DNA of 64,000 nucleotides from Xiheibacterium sp038325765 (lineage in GTDB: Bacteria; Myxococcota_A; Polyangia; Nannocystales; Nannocystaceae), in contig JBBQJI010000003.1 in the NCBI GenBank assembly GCA_038325765.1, positions 181,767-245,766 on the forward strand, in the 5' to 3' direction. A program made the translations under genes and the position numbers. Shown here one piece after another: positions 16,132-24,926 of the stretch. Within the stretch, counting starts at the first letter, position 1. Every line of letters starts with the position of its first letter. The notes under the pieces are model-generated. The model did not search any database and was not told the origin of the DNA. It saw nothing but the letters and a program-made list of their open reading frames with translations.

Positions 16132-17921
16132 CGTCGCGCCAGATCTTCGGCGACACCGCGAATCTCAAGGCCAGCCACGTCCGCGCCCTGCAGCGGCTGG
16201 CCGAGCGCAGCGTCCCCGCCGACCGCGTCGTGAGTGCCGCGCTCGCCCGTGATCTGGTCGAGCTCGCCGCCGAGCTCAACCGGCGCATCGGGTTGTTCAT
16301 CGACCGTCGGGGTCGCGTGACCCGGGTGATCCTCGGCGACGCACACAGCATCCAGGTGCCGGAGTTCGCCCGCGTCCGCGGTGTCGACGGCCGCTTGCGG
16401 GGCGTGCGTCTGGTCGTCGCGCACCTCGTGCCGGAGGCGCTCGATCGCGAGGAGCTGGCCGACCTCACCAAGCTGCGGCTCGATCTGCTCGCGGCGATCC
16501 ACCACGGGCCGTCGGGTCTGCAGGCGGACCTGGCCTGCCTGCGACCAGCGGCCAAAGACGGGGCCTTCGTCACCCGCACGTGGCCGCGCGCCACCTTGTC
16601 GGCGCTGGTCCGCGACGACGAGGACGTCGACGGGCCGGCGGATCTGCCGGTACCGTTCGACGCGTTCATCCGCGAGCTGGAGGGCGAGCTGGTCGCGGCC
16701 ACCGCCCGAGCCCGCGAGCAGGTCCAGGGCACCCGCGCGATGGCCCTCATCGTCCACGACGGCGGGCCCGATGCCGCCGCGCGCAAGGCCGAGCTGGGCG
16801 AGCTGTGTCGCACCGCGCAGCTCGCCGTGGTCGAGCTGGTCGAGCAGCGCCGCGGCCACCCCGACCCGCGCACGTTCTTCGGCCAGGGCAAGCTGCGCCA
16901 GGTGCTGATCCGCGCCCTCGAGCAGGACGTCGAGGTCCTCGTCTGCGACCCCGAACTCACCGCATCGCAGGCCCGTAACATCTCCGAGCAGACGGATCTC
17001 AAGGTCATCGATCGCACCATGCTGATCCTCGACATCTTCGCGAAGCATGCGAAGAGCGCCGACGGCAAGCTGCAGGTCGAGCTGGCCCAGCTGCGCTACA
17101 ACCTGCCCAAGATGGTCGGCAAGGGCACGATGATGTCGCGGCTCGCCGGTGGAATCGGCGGCACCGGCCCCGGCGAGACCAAACTCGAGATCGATCGTCG
17201 ACGGGCCAAGGAACGCATCAACGATCTCGACCATCGCCTGGGGGCGCTGCGGAAGCGTCGCGAGCAGCAACGGGCCGAGCGGCGCCGCACCCAGGTGCCA
17301 GTCACCGCGATCGTCGGCTACACCAACGCCGGCAAGAGCACCCTGCTCAACAGCGTCACCAACAGCACCGTCGATGCCGAGGACAAGCTGTTCGCGACCC
17401 TCGATCCCACGGTGCGCCGCCTGCGATTCCCGCGCGAGCGCGAGATCGTCCTGCTCGACACGGTGGGCTTCATCCGCAACCTGCCGCCGGCGCTGGTGCA
17501 GGCGTTCTCGGCGACGCTCGAGGAGGTCGCCGACGCCGATCTGCTCTTGCACGTCGTCGACGCCGCCGATCCGGACCGCGAGCAGCAGGTGGCGAGCGTC
17601 GAGCAGATCCTGCATGGGCTCGGTGCGGGGCGGGTGCCGCGACTGATGGTGTTCAACAAGGTCGACGCCCTCGATCCCGCCGAGCTCGAGCGACAGCGCA
17701 ACGAGCCTGGCGGCGGCGTCGATGCGGCGCCGCGATTCTTCGTGAGCGCCCAGGACCGCCGCACCACGCGGGCGCTGATGATGGCGATCGAGGATCACCT
17801 GTGGGCGCGGGGGCGCGTCGACCGGCCGGCACGCCTGCTCGACGCCTGCGCCGGCGAGTTCGAGTTCGACCACGACGACGACGAGTCTGCGGCGCCGATC
17901 GAAGCCCCCGACGTCGCTTGA
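16128..17921 (+). CDS. hflX: Ribosome-associated GTPase HflX, long form
   Basis: GTPase of the OBG-HflX family that splits or rescues stalled ribosomes. The HflX N-domain glycine-rich loop is MSRLAGGIGGTGPGETKLE, followed by a coiled coil. G1 is GYTNAGKST near residue 396, G2/G3 are LFATLDPT and LLDTVGFI, and G4 is FNKVDA. At 597 residues it is longer than E. coli HflX (426) because of an extra N-terminal domain of about 200 residues, a form also seen in other bacteria. Start GTG 16128 overlaps the FrzS-like stop, so the two are translationally coupled. Its stop is 3 bases from a convergent small gene. Confidence 0.94.
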   Translation: MTSRQIFGDTANLKASHVRALQRLAERSVPADRVVSAALARDLVELAAELNRRIGLFIDRRGRVTRVILGDAHSIQVPEFARVRGVDGRLRGVRLVVAHLVPEALDREELADLTKLRLDLLAAIHHGPSGLQADLACLRPAAKDGAFVTRTWPRATLSALVRDDEDVDGPADLPVPFDAFIRELEGELVAATARAREQVQGTRAMALIVHDGGPDAAARKAELGELCRTAQLAVVELVEQRRGHPDPRTFFGQGKLRQVLIRALEQDVEVLVCDPELTASQARNISEQTDLKVIDRTMLILDIFAKHAKSADGKLQVELAQLRYNLPKMVGKGTMMSRLAGGIGGTGPGETKLEIDRRRAKERINDLDHRLGALRKRREQQRAERRRTQVPVTAIVGYTNAGKSTLLNSVTNSTVDAEDKLFATLDPTVRRLRFPREREIVLLDTVGFIRNLPPALVQAFSATLEEVADADLLLHVVDAADPDREQQVASVEQILHGLGAGRVPRLMVFNKVDALDPAELERQRNEPGGGVDAAPRFFVSAQDRRTTRALMMAIEDHLWARGRVDRPARLLDACAGEFEFDHDDDESAAPIEAPDVA

Positions 17922-17924
17922 AGC

Positions 17925-18098
17925 TCACGGCCCCAAGAAGGTAGGCACGAGCCCTTGAACGAGTCCGAGCCCCAGCGAGACGATCCCGAGGACCGCGAGC
18001 ACCACGCCGGCGATCCTGCGCGTGCCGCCGTTGCGGTCGATCCAGGCGACGCCCTGAACTGTGGCCACGAGCCCGAGCGCGACGACGAGCCAGGCCAT
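17925..18098 (-). CDS. Small two-helix membrane protein
   Basis: A 57-residue protein, MAWLVVALGLVATVQGVAW followed by a short polar turn (DRNGGTRR) and a second hydrophobic segment IAGVVLAVLGIVSLGLGL. Helix-turn-helix hydrophobicity and positive residues at the turn suggest a real inner membrane protein with two spans. It converges with hflX and is divergent from uppP. Function unknown. Its presence argues that uppP does not start at the upstream ATG 17955, which would be read antisense through this gene. Confidence 0.55.
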   Translation of the reverse strand: MAWLVVALGLVATVQGVAWIDRNGGTRRIAGVVLAVLGIVSLGLGLVQGLVPTFLGP

Positions 18099-18236
18099 CG
18101 CCGCCAGTATGCCGCCATCGCGACGCTTCTCGCGACCCTCCTCGCGGCCTTCGGTCTCGCCGCCCTCGCCCACGCCGCCGACGCCCCGAACGCCGACGCG
18201 CCCACTGGAGGGCCGGGCGGCGAGCTCACCATCGCC

Positions 18237-19037
18237 ATGGCCGTGGCGCTCGGCGTGGTGCAGGGCATCACCGAGTTCTTGCCGATCAGCTCCGACGGGC
18301 ACCTCGCCCTCGGTCACGCCGTGCTCGGCATGCGCGGCGCGCCGGGCGGCCATCGGTTCACCATCGTGGTGCACGCCGGCACCCTGTTGGCGGTGGTGTG
18401 GACGTATCGCCGCGATCTGCTCGATCTGGCGGGCACCGCCTTGCGCCCCGGCCGCGACACGGAGAACCGCCGCTTGCTGCTCGCGATGCTCGTCGCCAGC
18501 GTACCGCTGGGCCTCGCGGTGCTGCCGGGCGTCGAAGACGGGATCATCGCGATGGAGTCGAACCTCCGGTGGGTCGGCGTGTGGCTGTGGGTCACCGCGT
18601 TCTCGCTGTGGATCGGGTTCCGCCACGAACGCAGGCATCCGCCAGCCACCCCCGGCGCCCAGCCCACGTTGCGTCAGGCGCTGATCATCGGCCTCGCCCA
18701 GGTCACGGCGATCCTGCCGGGGTTGTCGCGCAGCGGCACCACGATCTCCGCGGCGCTGCTCGTCGGCCTCGACCGCGCGACGGCGGCGCGGTTCTCCTTC
18801 CTCATCAGCGTGATCGCCGTGAGCGGCGCCGTCGCCAAGGAGGTCCTCGAGATCGCCCTCGCCGATTCCGACGGCGTCGCGGTCGATGTCGCGCCACTGG
18901 TGGCCGGTTTCCTGACGTCGCTGGTGGTCGGCCTGGTCGCCCTTCGCGGGCTGTTGGTGCTCGTCGGCCGCGGCAAGGTGTCGGGCTTCGTCATCTATCT
19001 CGCGATCATCGGCGCCCTCGCCATCATCGTCGGCTGA
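18237..19037 (+). CDS. uppP: Undecaprenyl-diphosphate phosphatase
   Basis: Recycles the undecaprenyl lipid carrier for peptidoglycan and other envelope polymers; loss sensitises to bacitracin. Motif 1 is GVVQGITEFLPISSDGHL (family usually ISSSGH, here Asp replaces the third Ser). Motif 2 is LPGLSRSGTTIS with the catalytic Arg. About eight membrane spans. ATG 18237 gives 266 residues, close to the usual ~270. The frame is open back to 17955 and includes a hydrophobic stretch, but only at the cost of a long charged leader antisense to a small gene. Confidence 0.9.
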   Translation: MAVALGVVQGITEFLPISSDGHLALGHAVLGMRGAPGGHRFTIVVHAGTLLAVVWTYRRDLLDLAGTALRPGRDTENRRLLLAMLVASVPLGLAVLPGVEDGIIAMESNLRWVGVWLWVTAFSLWIGFRHERRHPPATPGAQPTLRQALIIGLAQVTAILPGLSRSGTTISAALLVGLDRATAARFSFLISVIAVSGAVAKEVLEIALADSDGVAVDVAPLVAGFLTSLVVGLVALRGLLVLVGRGKVSGFVIYLAIIGALAIIVG

Positions 19038-19047
19038 GGGCGGCAGG

Positions 19048-19471
19048 ACGACGACGACGAGTCCACGGCGCTGGTCATCTATATGTCGGGCACCACCGGG
19101 CGGAGCAAGGGCGTGGCAATGCCATGGCGCGCGCTCGTCTCGAACATGGCCGCCCTCGGCGACGCGTGGGGCTCGGCCCAGACGACCACTGCGCTCCTGC
19201 GATGCACACCGCGTTCGCGGCCGCCACCGGCCACGCCATCCTCGAGCGCTGTGGCATGACCGAGACGCTCATCACCCTCAGCAACCCGCTGCAGGGGGTG
19301 CGCCGCGCCGGCTCGGTGGGGACGCCCGTCTGTAGCGTCGCGAGCAGGGTCGTCGACGACGCGTGCCGCCCGGTCGGCCCCGGGACGATGGGCGAGCTGC
19401 AGATCCGCGGCAACTCGCTGATGACCGACTACTCGGGCGACGCCGACGCCCGGCGTACCCACACCCAATAG
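19048..19471 (+). pseudogene. Acyl-CoA synthetase (AMP-binding) remnant
   Basis: Two pieces of an adenylate-forming ligase survive in different frames. The first (about 19055-19170) reads STALVIYMSGTTGRSKGV, the AMP-binding P-loop motif, followed by a core fragment MPWRALVSNMAALGD. The second (from about 19203) reads HAILERCGMTET, then LSNPLQGVRRAGSVGTP and GELQIRGNSLMTDYSG, the A5 to A8 region of the family. The N-terminal half, the middle and the C-terminal domain are missing. The order and spacing indicate a large internal deletion plus a frameshift. The 3' end overlaps the convergent permease gene. The parent enzyme resembled malonyl- or acyl-CoA synthetases. Confidence 0.85.
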
Positions 19472-20802
19472 ACCGGCACGCCCGCGGCGATCACCGCGAC
19501 GCTGGCCAAGAACTTCACCGGCTCGGTGATGAGGTACGCACCGAGCAGATACAGCGTGGCGACGAGGAACACCCCGGGGACGACCGGATATCCCCACGTG
19601 CGATAGGGCCGCGGACGGGCCGGGTCGCGGCGACGCAGCACGAAGACCGCGAGCACGCCCAGGGCGTAAAACGGCCAGATGCCGATGATGAACTGATCGG
19701 CGAGTTCGGCGAAGCCGCGGACCGACACGAACACGACGCCCAGCACCGCCGACATCGCGATGGCCCGGCTCGGGGTGCCCCAGCGCGGGTGGATGCGGGC
19801 GATGCCGCGGAAGAAGAGGCCGTCCTCGGCCATCGCGTAGAACACCCGCGGACCCGTCATCATCGAGCCGTTGAGCGTGCCGAAGGTGCTCACCACCACC
19901 GCTGCAGAGACGAACGCGACGCCGCCGGTGCCGATGACCCGCGCGGCGACGTCGGCGGCGATCAACGCCGAGCCCGGCATATGATCGAGGGGGATCACGG
20001 CGAGGTAGGCCGCGTTCGCGCCGAGATACAGCACGGCGACGATCAGCGTGCCGAACAGGAACGCCCGCGGCAGGTTGCGCTGCGGATCCCGGATCTCGCC
20101 GCTGACGAAGCCGACATCGGACCAACCGTCGTAGGCCCACATCACCGAGATCATGGCCAGGCCGAAGCCGGCGGTCGGGTTGTCGACCACCCGCGACGGC
20201 GCCGACATGTCGACACCACCGGTCGCCGCGAACTGCACCCCGAGCCCGCACAGCCCCAGCAGCGCCGCGATCTTGAGGACCGTGCTGACGTTCTGGATGG
20301 CCGCGCCCAGCCGTACGCCGCGGATGTTCGCCGCCGCGACGATCGCGATGAGCACCGCCGCACCGAGCTGGGTGCGGCTGGCGCCGAGCGCCACGACCTC
20401 CGAGCCATCGGCACCGACCAATCGCCAGGCGTAGTCCGCAGACGTGATCGCGATCGCGCCGTAGGCCGCCGGGCGCAGCACCAGCAGCTCGGCCCAGCCG
20501 AACAGGAACGCGGTGAGCCTGCCGAACGCCTCGCGCAGGTACACGTAGATGCCGCCGGTGCGCGGCATCATCGACGAGAGCTCGGCGTAGGTGAGGGCCC
20601 CGCACAGCGCGATCACGGCGCCGCCGATCCACACCGCGGCGAAGGCCGCGATGCTCTCGACGCGCTCGGCGATCACCGCCGGGGTGCGAAAGATGCCGCT
20701 GCCGATCGTAGAGCCCACCACCACGGCACCGGCGCTGAAGGCCCCGAGATGTCGCGGCAGCCGCTCGCCCCACTCGTCGCGCCCGTCGGCATCGTCGGCC
20801 AC
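19429..20802 (-). CDS. APC-family amino acid permease
   Basis: Integral membrane transporter of 457 residues with about 12 hydrophobic spans. Helix 1 carries VVVGSTIGSGIFRTPAVIAE, the unwound substrate-binding GSGIF motif of the amino acid-polyamine-organocation family. The segment MWAYDGWSDVGFVSGE corresponds to helix 6. It resembles the LAT-like/Ser-Thr exchanger subgroup more than GABA permeases, but substrate is not deducible. It is 42 bases downstream of a C45-like acyltransferase gene on the same strand, suggesting an operon. Its 3' end runs into an acyl-CoA ligase pseudogene. Confidence 0.88.
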   Translation of the reverse strand: MADDADGRDEWGERLPRHLGAFSAGAVVVGSTIGSGIFRTPAVIAERVESIAAFAAVWIGGAVIALCGALTYAELSSMMPRTGGIYVYLREAFGRLTAFLFGWAELLVLRPAAYGAIAITSADYAWRLVGADGSEVVALGASRTQLGAAVLIAIVAAANIRGVRLGAAIQNVSTVLKIAALLGLCGLGVQFAATGGVDMSAPSRVVDNPTAGFGLAMISVMWAYDGWSDVGFVSGEIRDPQRNLPRAFLFGTLIVAVLYLGANAAYLAVIPLDHMPGSALIAADVAARVIGTGGVAFVSAAVVVSTFGTLNGSMMTGPRVFYAMAEDGLFFRGIARIHPRWGTPSRAIAMSAVLGVVFVSVRGFAELADQFIIGIWPFYALGVLAVFVLRRRDPARPRPYRTWGYPVVPGVFLVATLYLLGAYLITEPVKFLASVAVIAAGVPVYWVWVRRASASPE

Positions 20803-20844
20803 GGGCGCAGTGTACTCCGCCCACCGGCGGCGGCGCGCAGGGGA

Positions 20845-21969
20845 TCACGCCGCGGGCGGTCGCCGCGAGACGAACTCGCCCAGCGTGATCACCTGCGGAC
20901 GATCGTCGGCGCTGCAGCCCGCCGCGACGCGCATGCATCCCGACCACAGATCGAAGGCAACGCGCGCGCAGGTCCGCGGCGCCGCCAGGTCGCCGCGCTC
21001 GAGATCGAGGTGCGAGCAGATACTGCGCGGATGGCCGTCGTGGCTGCCCAACATGCGCCACAGGCCGTCGACATCCCGCGGGCGCTGCTGCAGGTACAGC
21101 GTCGTGGCCGAGTCGAGGCGGTGATGGCTCGCGCTGCCCCGGGCGAGCTGCTCGCGCGAGCGCAGCACCGGATCGAAGCAATGGTTGGTGTGGATGTGCG
21201 CGGCCTTGGGGCCGAGCTGGGTGAGCACGCACAGCTCGCCGGTGGTCTCGACGCCGTGGAACGCCGCGCCGTCCGCGATCATGTAGTGATTGCCCGACGA
21301 CCGCGGCAGCGCACCGAGACGCGCGTATGCAGCACCGGCGTCGTGCGCGGCGATGAGCGTGCGCAGGACCGCGGGGCCCACCAGCCCGATCCTCGCATCG
21401 GTGGTCGCCAGCCCGTTCACCGTCACCGCGACGCCGGTCCGACCGATGCCCGCGACGCCGAGGCAGCCGGTCAACGTCAGGCACACGTGCTCGACGTCGC
21501 CGCCGCGCGGCGCCACCCGGATCACGCGCACGAACGGCGCAGCGCTGGCGTTCGTGTCCCAGGTCTGCCCGAGCACGGGGCCGGCCGGGCCGGCGATGTA
21601 CATCGCGGTGCCGCCGTCACCCTCGGGGATCGTCGTCGACACCGACGACGCCGCGATCGCGCACAGCCCCATGTGGTGGTTGAGCACGACGATCCGCGCG
21701 GGCGAGAGGTCGGCACCCTCGGCGATGCCGAGCAGCTCGGCCGACAACGCAGGCAGCGTCTGCGCGAGCACCGGGAGGTGCGATGCGGCGAGGGCGTCGA
21801 GGTGGGCGAGATCGCGAACACCCGGCTGGCCGAGGCACAGCTCCACGCGCAGCGACGCCAAGGCGCGGATCTCCTGGCGCCACAGCTCGCCGTGGGCGCG
21901 GCCGCGTTCGCGTGGGTCGTCCTGGTCGAAGGTCACCGGCACGAGCGATTCGATCATCGGCACTCCCAT
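20845..21969 (-). CDS. C45-type acyltransferase-like protein without nucleophile Cys
   Basis: A 374-residue protein resembling the isopenicillin N acyltransferase/peptidase C45 family. The N-terminal helix pair carries RGRAHGELWRQEIRAL, then PARIVVLNHHMGLCAIAAS, DGGTAMYIAGPAGPVLGQTWD, a core GVAVTVNGLAT and SSGNHYMIADG. These are Ntn-hydrolases that self-cleave to expose an N-terminal Cys, normally in a G/E-C-T motif just before the LLGQNWDW-like segment. Here the aligned position reads DGGTA, with Gly instead of Cys. The protein may therefore be inactive, act as a binding protein, or use another residue. ATG 21969 kept; ATG 21957 also possible. Divergent from an AraC regulator. Confidence 0.75.
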   Translation of the reverse strand: MGVPMIESLVPVTFDQDDPRERGRAHGELWRQEIRALASLRVELCLGQPGVRDLAHLDALAASHLPVLAQTLPALSAELLGIAEGADLSPARIVVLNHHMGLCAIAASSVSTTIPEGDGGTAMYIAGPAGPVLGQTWDTNASAAPFVRVIRVAPRGGDVEHVCLTLTGCLGVAGIGRTGVAVTVNGLATTDARIGLVGPAVLRTLIAAHDAGAAYARLGALPRSSGNHYMIADGAAFHGVETTGELCVLTQLGPKAAHIHTNHCFDPVLRSREQLARGSASHHRLDSATTLYLQQRPRDVDGLWRMLGSHDGHPRSICSHLDLERGDLAAPRTCARVAFDLWSGCMRVAAGCSADDRPQVITLGEFVSRRPPAA

Positions 21970-22007
21970 CGGCTTGGGCCACCCTCCGCCGCCCGCGCCC
22001 GATCCTC

Positions 22008-22092
22008 GACGGGGACGGGGACGGGGACGACGACGGGGACGGGCACGGGCACGGGCACGGGCACGGGCACGGGCACGGGCACGGGCACGGGG
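22008..22092. repeat. Hexanucleotide tandem repeat (gacggg/cacggg)
   Basis: About 14 hexamer units. The first part is gacggg-type with one shorter gacgac interruption; from about 22041 the units are cacggg. It occupies the divergent promoter region between the C45-like gene and the AraC-family gene. Repeat length changes by slippage could alter spacing between promoters. Confidence 0.9.
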
Positions 22093-22164
22093 CCTCGGAC
22101 ACCGCGCGACCGCACGCCCGGCCGTCGCCGCCAGGCGGTGCCCGCGGTGTACAGTCGGTCACCG

Positions 22165-23139
22165 ATGCGGCCCCGCCTCACCGCGGCATTCTACGGTGGT
22201 AAGGGCTTCTCGCTCTACCACGCGTATGGCAGCGCGAGCCGCGTGCCGCTGTCGCCCCACTTCCACGACGAGTACCTGATCTGCGCCCAGCTGCGGGGCG
22301 ACGAGCACTGCCATGTCGCCGGCAAGCTGCACGAGTTCCGGGCGGGCGATCTGGTGCTGATCAACCCCCAGCAGGTCCACACCGGCAACATCGAGGGCGA
22401 GGACGTCGAGTACGTCAGCTTATACGTCGACGCCGCCTGGGTCGCGCGCCTGGCCGATTCCCTCGCCGGGTATCCGACGCCGCACGTGGGCACGCAACCG
22501 GAGTTCACCGTCGTACGCGCCGCCAGCCAACCGGCGCTGGTCGACGAGATGTGCCGGCTGCTCGCGGCCGTGCAGGGCCACGCGCCCTCGGTGCTGTTCC
22601 CGACCGAGCACACCGAAGACGATTCGGATCTCGAGATCCCGTCACGGATCCTCTCGGACAGGGGCTCGCCGCTGCCCCGCGGTCCGGCGGCTGCCACGAC
22701 GACCGCGCTCGACGTGGAGGCCGCGCTCATCCGCGTGGTCACCCACGCCTTCGAGGAATTCTCCAACCTCCGCACGCCGCTGGTGCGCTCGACCCACCGC
22801 ATCGGTCATCGCAAGATCGCCCGCGCGCTCGAGTACATGCGCGAACTGCCGGCCTCGGCGGACGCCGACGCCGTCGCCCTCGATCGCCTCGCCGCGATCG
22901 CCGAGCTGTCGAAGTTCCACTTCCTGCGCCAGTTCAGCCAGGTCGTCGGCATGACCCCGGGCGCGTACCTGCGAACGCTGCGGATGTGTCAGGCGGCCCG
23001 CCTGCTGCGCAGCTCCGAGACCCCGATCCTCGACGTCGCCAGTGCCGTCGGCTTCGCCGATCACCCGAGCTTCAGCCGCGCCTTCGCCCGCCAGATGGGC
23101 ATGACGCCGACCGAGTACCGTCGCCTCGGGCCGCTCTGA
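22165..23139 (+). CDS. AraC-family transcriptional regulator
   Basis: A 324-residue regulator with an N-terminal cupin sensing domain (SPHFHDEYLICAQLRG, with FRAGDLVLINPQQVHTG) and a C-terminal double helix-turn-helix. The latter runs DRLAAIAELSKFHFLRQFSQVVGMTPGAYL, then VASAVGFADHPSFSRAFARQMGMTPTEYR. Between them is an acidic/Arg insert. ATG 22165 starts the cupin domain; a much longer open frame upstream is antisense to the permease and acyltransferase genes. It probably controls the divergent C45-like gene and permease; effector unknown. Confidence 0.92.
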   Translation: MRPRLTAAFYGGKGFSLYHAYGSASRVPLSPHFHDEYLICAQLRGDEHCHVAGKLHEFRAGDLVLINPQQVHTGNIEGEDVEYVSLYVDAAWVARLADSLAGYPTPHVGTQPEFTVVRAASQPALVDEMCRLLAAVQGHAPSVLFPTEHTEDDSDLEIPSRILSDRGSPLPRGPAAATTTALDVEAALIRVVTHAFEEFSNLRTPLVRSTHRIGHRKIARALEYMRELPASADADAVALDRLAAIAELSKFHFLRQFSQVVGMTPGAYLRTLRMCQAARLLRSSETPILDVASAVGFADHPSFSRAFARQMGMTPTEYRRLGPL

Positions 23140-23148
23140 GTCGACGCG

Positions 23149-24345
23149 TCAGGCGGGGTCGATACGGCGCCTCAGGTGCCACGCCAATGCGGCGACGCCG
23201 ATCGCGAGCACGCCACCGGTCGCCATCACCGGTGCGATCGTGACGGCATCGGCGAGTGCGAACGACAGCGGCGTGGCGACGGCGGCCCCGAGCATGTAGA
23301 CGACCTGCGCCGCGGTGAACTGCGCGGCCCCGATGTCGCGGCGGCTCTTGGCCATGGCGAGCATGAACACCGCGACCCCGACCCCACCCCCGGCGAAGTT
23401 CTCACACGCCACGCGCAGCCCGAAACCCGTCGCGTCGACGGCCCCGCGCTGGTACCACGCGATGGCACACAGCGCGGCGCCTTGCAGCGTCGACATCACG
23501 ACGAGCGCGCGGGCCCAGCCCCACCGCCGCGCCAGCGCCCCACCCACGACGGCACCGGTGATCGTCGCGATGCTGCCGAAGATGCCGTCGATGGTCCCGA
23601 TCAGCTCCCGCGAGAACCCGTGGCGCTGCATCGCGGCCTTGATGAGCGCGCCCCCGAAGGTCTCGCCGAACTTCGCGGCGAACAGGAATCCGGCATAAGC
23701 GGGCTGGCGCCACAGCTCGGCGAGCACGGTGCGCACCACATCGAGGGTGCCCAGTGTGGTCGGGGCGTCGTCCTTCGCCTCGTGGGTGAGCAGCACCGCG
23801 ACGATGGCGACGCCGATCACCGCGGCCATGCACGCGAACACCCCGAACCACCCCAACGTCGCCGAGACGGCGAGCAGCACTCCACCGCCGAACAGGTTCC
23901 CGAGCTTGAAGCCACCGACCTGGGCCGCATTGGCCGGGCCGAGCTCGCGGCCGCGGAGACTCGACACTGCGAACCCATCCACGGCGATGTCCTGGGTCGC
24001 TGCCGCCAGGTTGAGCGCGAAGAACAGACCCAATACCAAGGTGAGATCGTCCTCCGGATCGAGCACGCCGATCGCCAGCGTGCATGCGAGCATCGCGAAC
24101 ATCGTCGGCACCATCCACGAACGTCGCCGGCCAAAGCGCACCGATCCGTGCCGGTCCACCAACGGCGCCCACAGCACCTTGAGCATCCACGGCAACGACA
24201 ACGCCGAGACGAAGCCGACCTCGGTGAGTGACACGCCCTGCTCGAGCAGGATCACCGGCAGGGCGACGGCCAAGAATCCACCGGGCAGCCCCTGACAGAA
24301 ATACAGCAGCGACAAAAGGCCGAGTCGCCGGGCCATCCGCGTCAC
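23149..24345 (-). CDS. AmpG-like MFS transporter
   Basis: A 398-residue major facilitator with 12 predicted spans. LYFCQGLPGGFLAVALPVIL at the N-terminus, LPWMLKVLWAPLVDR and ATQDIAVDGFAV match the AmpG muropeptide permease/acetyl-CoA transporter branch. AmpG imports anhydro-muropeptides for cell wall recycling; specificity here is not proven. It is the last of three minus-strand genes after a SRAP gene and a lipoprotein (37 bases upstream). Confidence 0.85.
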   Translation of the reverse strand: MTRMARRLGLLSLLYFCQGLPGGFLAVALPVILLEQGVSLTEVGFVSALSLPWMLKVLWAPLVDRHGSVRFGRRRSWMVPTMFAMLACTLAIGVLDPEDDLTLVLGLFFALNLAAATQDIAVDGFAVSSLRGRELGPANAAQVGGFKLGNLFGGGVLLAVSATLGWFGVFACMAAVIGVAIVAVLLTHEAKDDAPTTLGTLDVVRTVLAELWRQPAYAGFLFAAKFGETFGGALIKAAMQRHGFSRELIGTIDGIFGSIATITGAVVGGALARRWGWARALVVMSTLQGAALCAIAWYQRGAVDATGFGLRVACENFAGGGVGVAVFMLAMAKSRRDIGAAQFTAAQVVYMLGAAVATPLSFALADAVTIAPVMATGGVLAIGVAALAWHLRRRIDPA

Positions 24346-24382
24346 GTCCGCCAGGCGATGTCGGAGCCGAACATCGGCGGCG

Positions 24383-24913
24383 TCACTTCTGCTGGATGCC
24401 GGCCTTCTGCTCCCAGCTCGTGCCCTTGTCCCACGTCGCGTGCGTCGTCACCATCCAGGTGTCGCAGCCCTTGCCCAAGGTGAGGTCGGTGAATCGCGCC
24501 GGGTCGATGCGGACGACGTAGGAGTCGGCCTGGCCGGGGATGCCATGGGATCCGGGGGCGGCGACCGCGTCGGCGGGCACATCGGCGGACTTGCCCGCGC
24601 AGTCGCGGACGGTGGCGCCGAAGTTCTGCGGCACCTTGCCGGCCTTGAACACCAGGGCAGCGCCGGCCTTCAGCTTGCCGTGGTTGATCGTGACGTCGCC
24701 CTCGCGATGCGCCTGGGTCGAGCGCTGCATCTTGGCCTCGTCGCAGCCGGCCGCCGAACAGAACCACGCCCCGCGGAACGACACGAACTCGCTGCGCATG
24801 TTCTGACGCATCTCGGCGCAGCCGGGTGCGGCGAGCGCCGCAGCTCCGAGCAGGACGAGCGTGCGGGTACGGGATTGACGACAGCGCGTGGCAGGTCGAT
24901 CGCAGCTCGGCAT
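24383..24913 (-). CDS. Putative lipoprotein
   Basis: A 176-residue protein. A basic N-terminus and hydrophobic stretch (TLVLLGAAALAAPGC) suggest a lipoprotein signal, although Pro in the lipobox makes it weaker. The mature part has paired cysteines (AWFCSAAGCDEA, RDCAGKSADV, GKGCDTW) and an even mix of polar strands; I recognise no family. ATG 24913 is 13 bases after the upstream SRAP gene's stop, so cotranscription is likely. Confidence 0.6.
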   Translation of the reverse strand: MPSCDRPATRCRQSRTRTLVLLGAAALAAPGCAEMRQNMRSEFVSFRGAWFCSAAGCDEAKMQRSTQAHREGDVTINHGKLKAGAALVFKAGKVPQNFGATVRDCAGKSADVPADAVAAPGSHGIPGQADSYVVRIDPARFTDLTLGKGCDTWMVTTHATWDKGTSWEQKAGIQQK

Positions 24914-24926
24914 CGGCCCGTTTCTA

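Noticed and set aside
19363..22164. 1258-codon plus-strand open frame ending in the AraC regulator
   Set aside because: Only the last 324 codons have protein-like features. The rest is antisense to the permease and C45-like genes.
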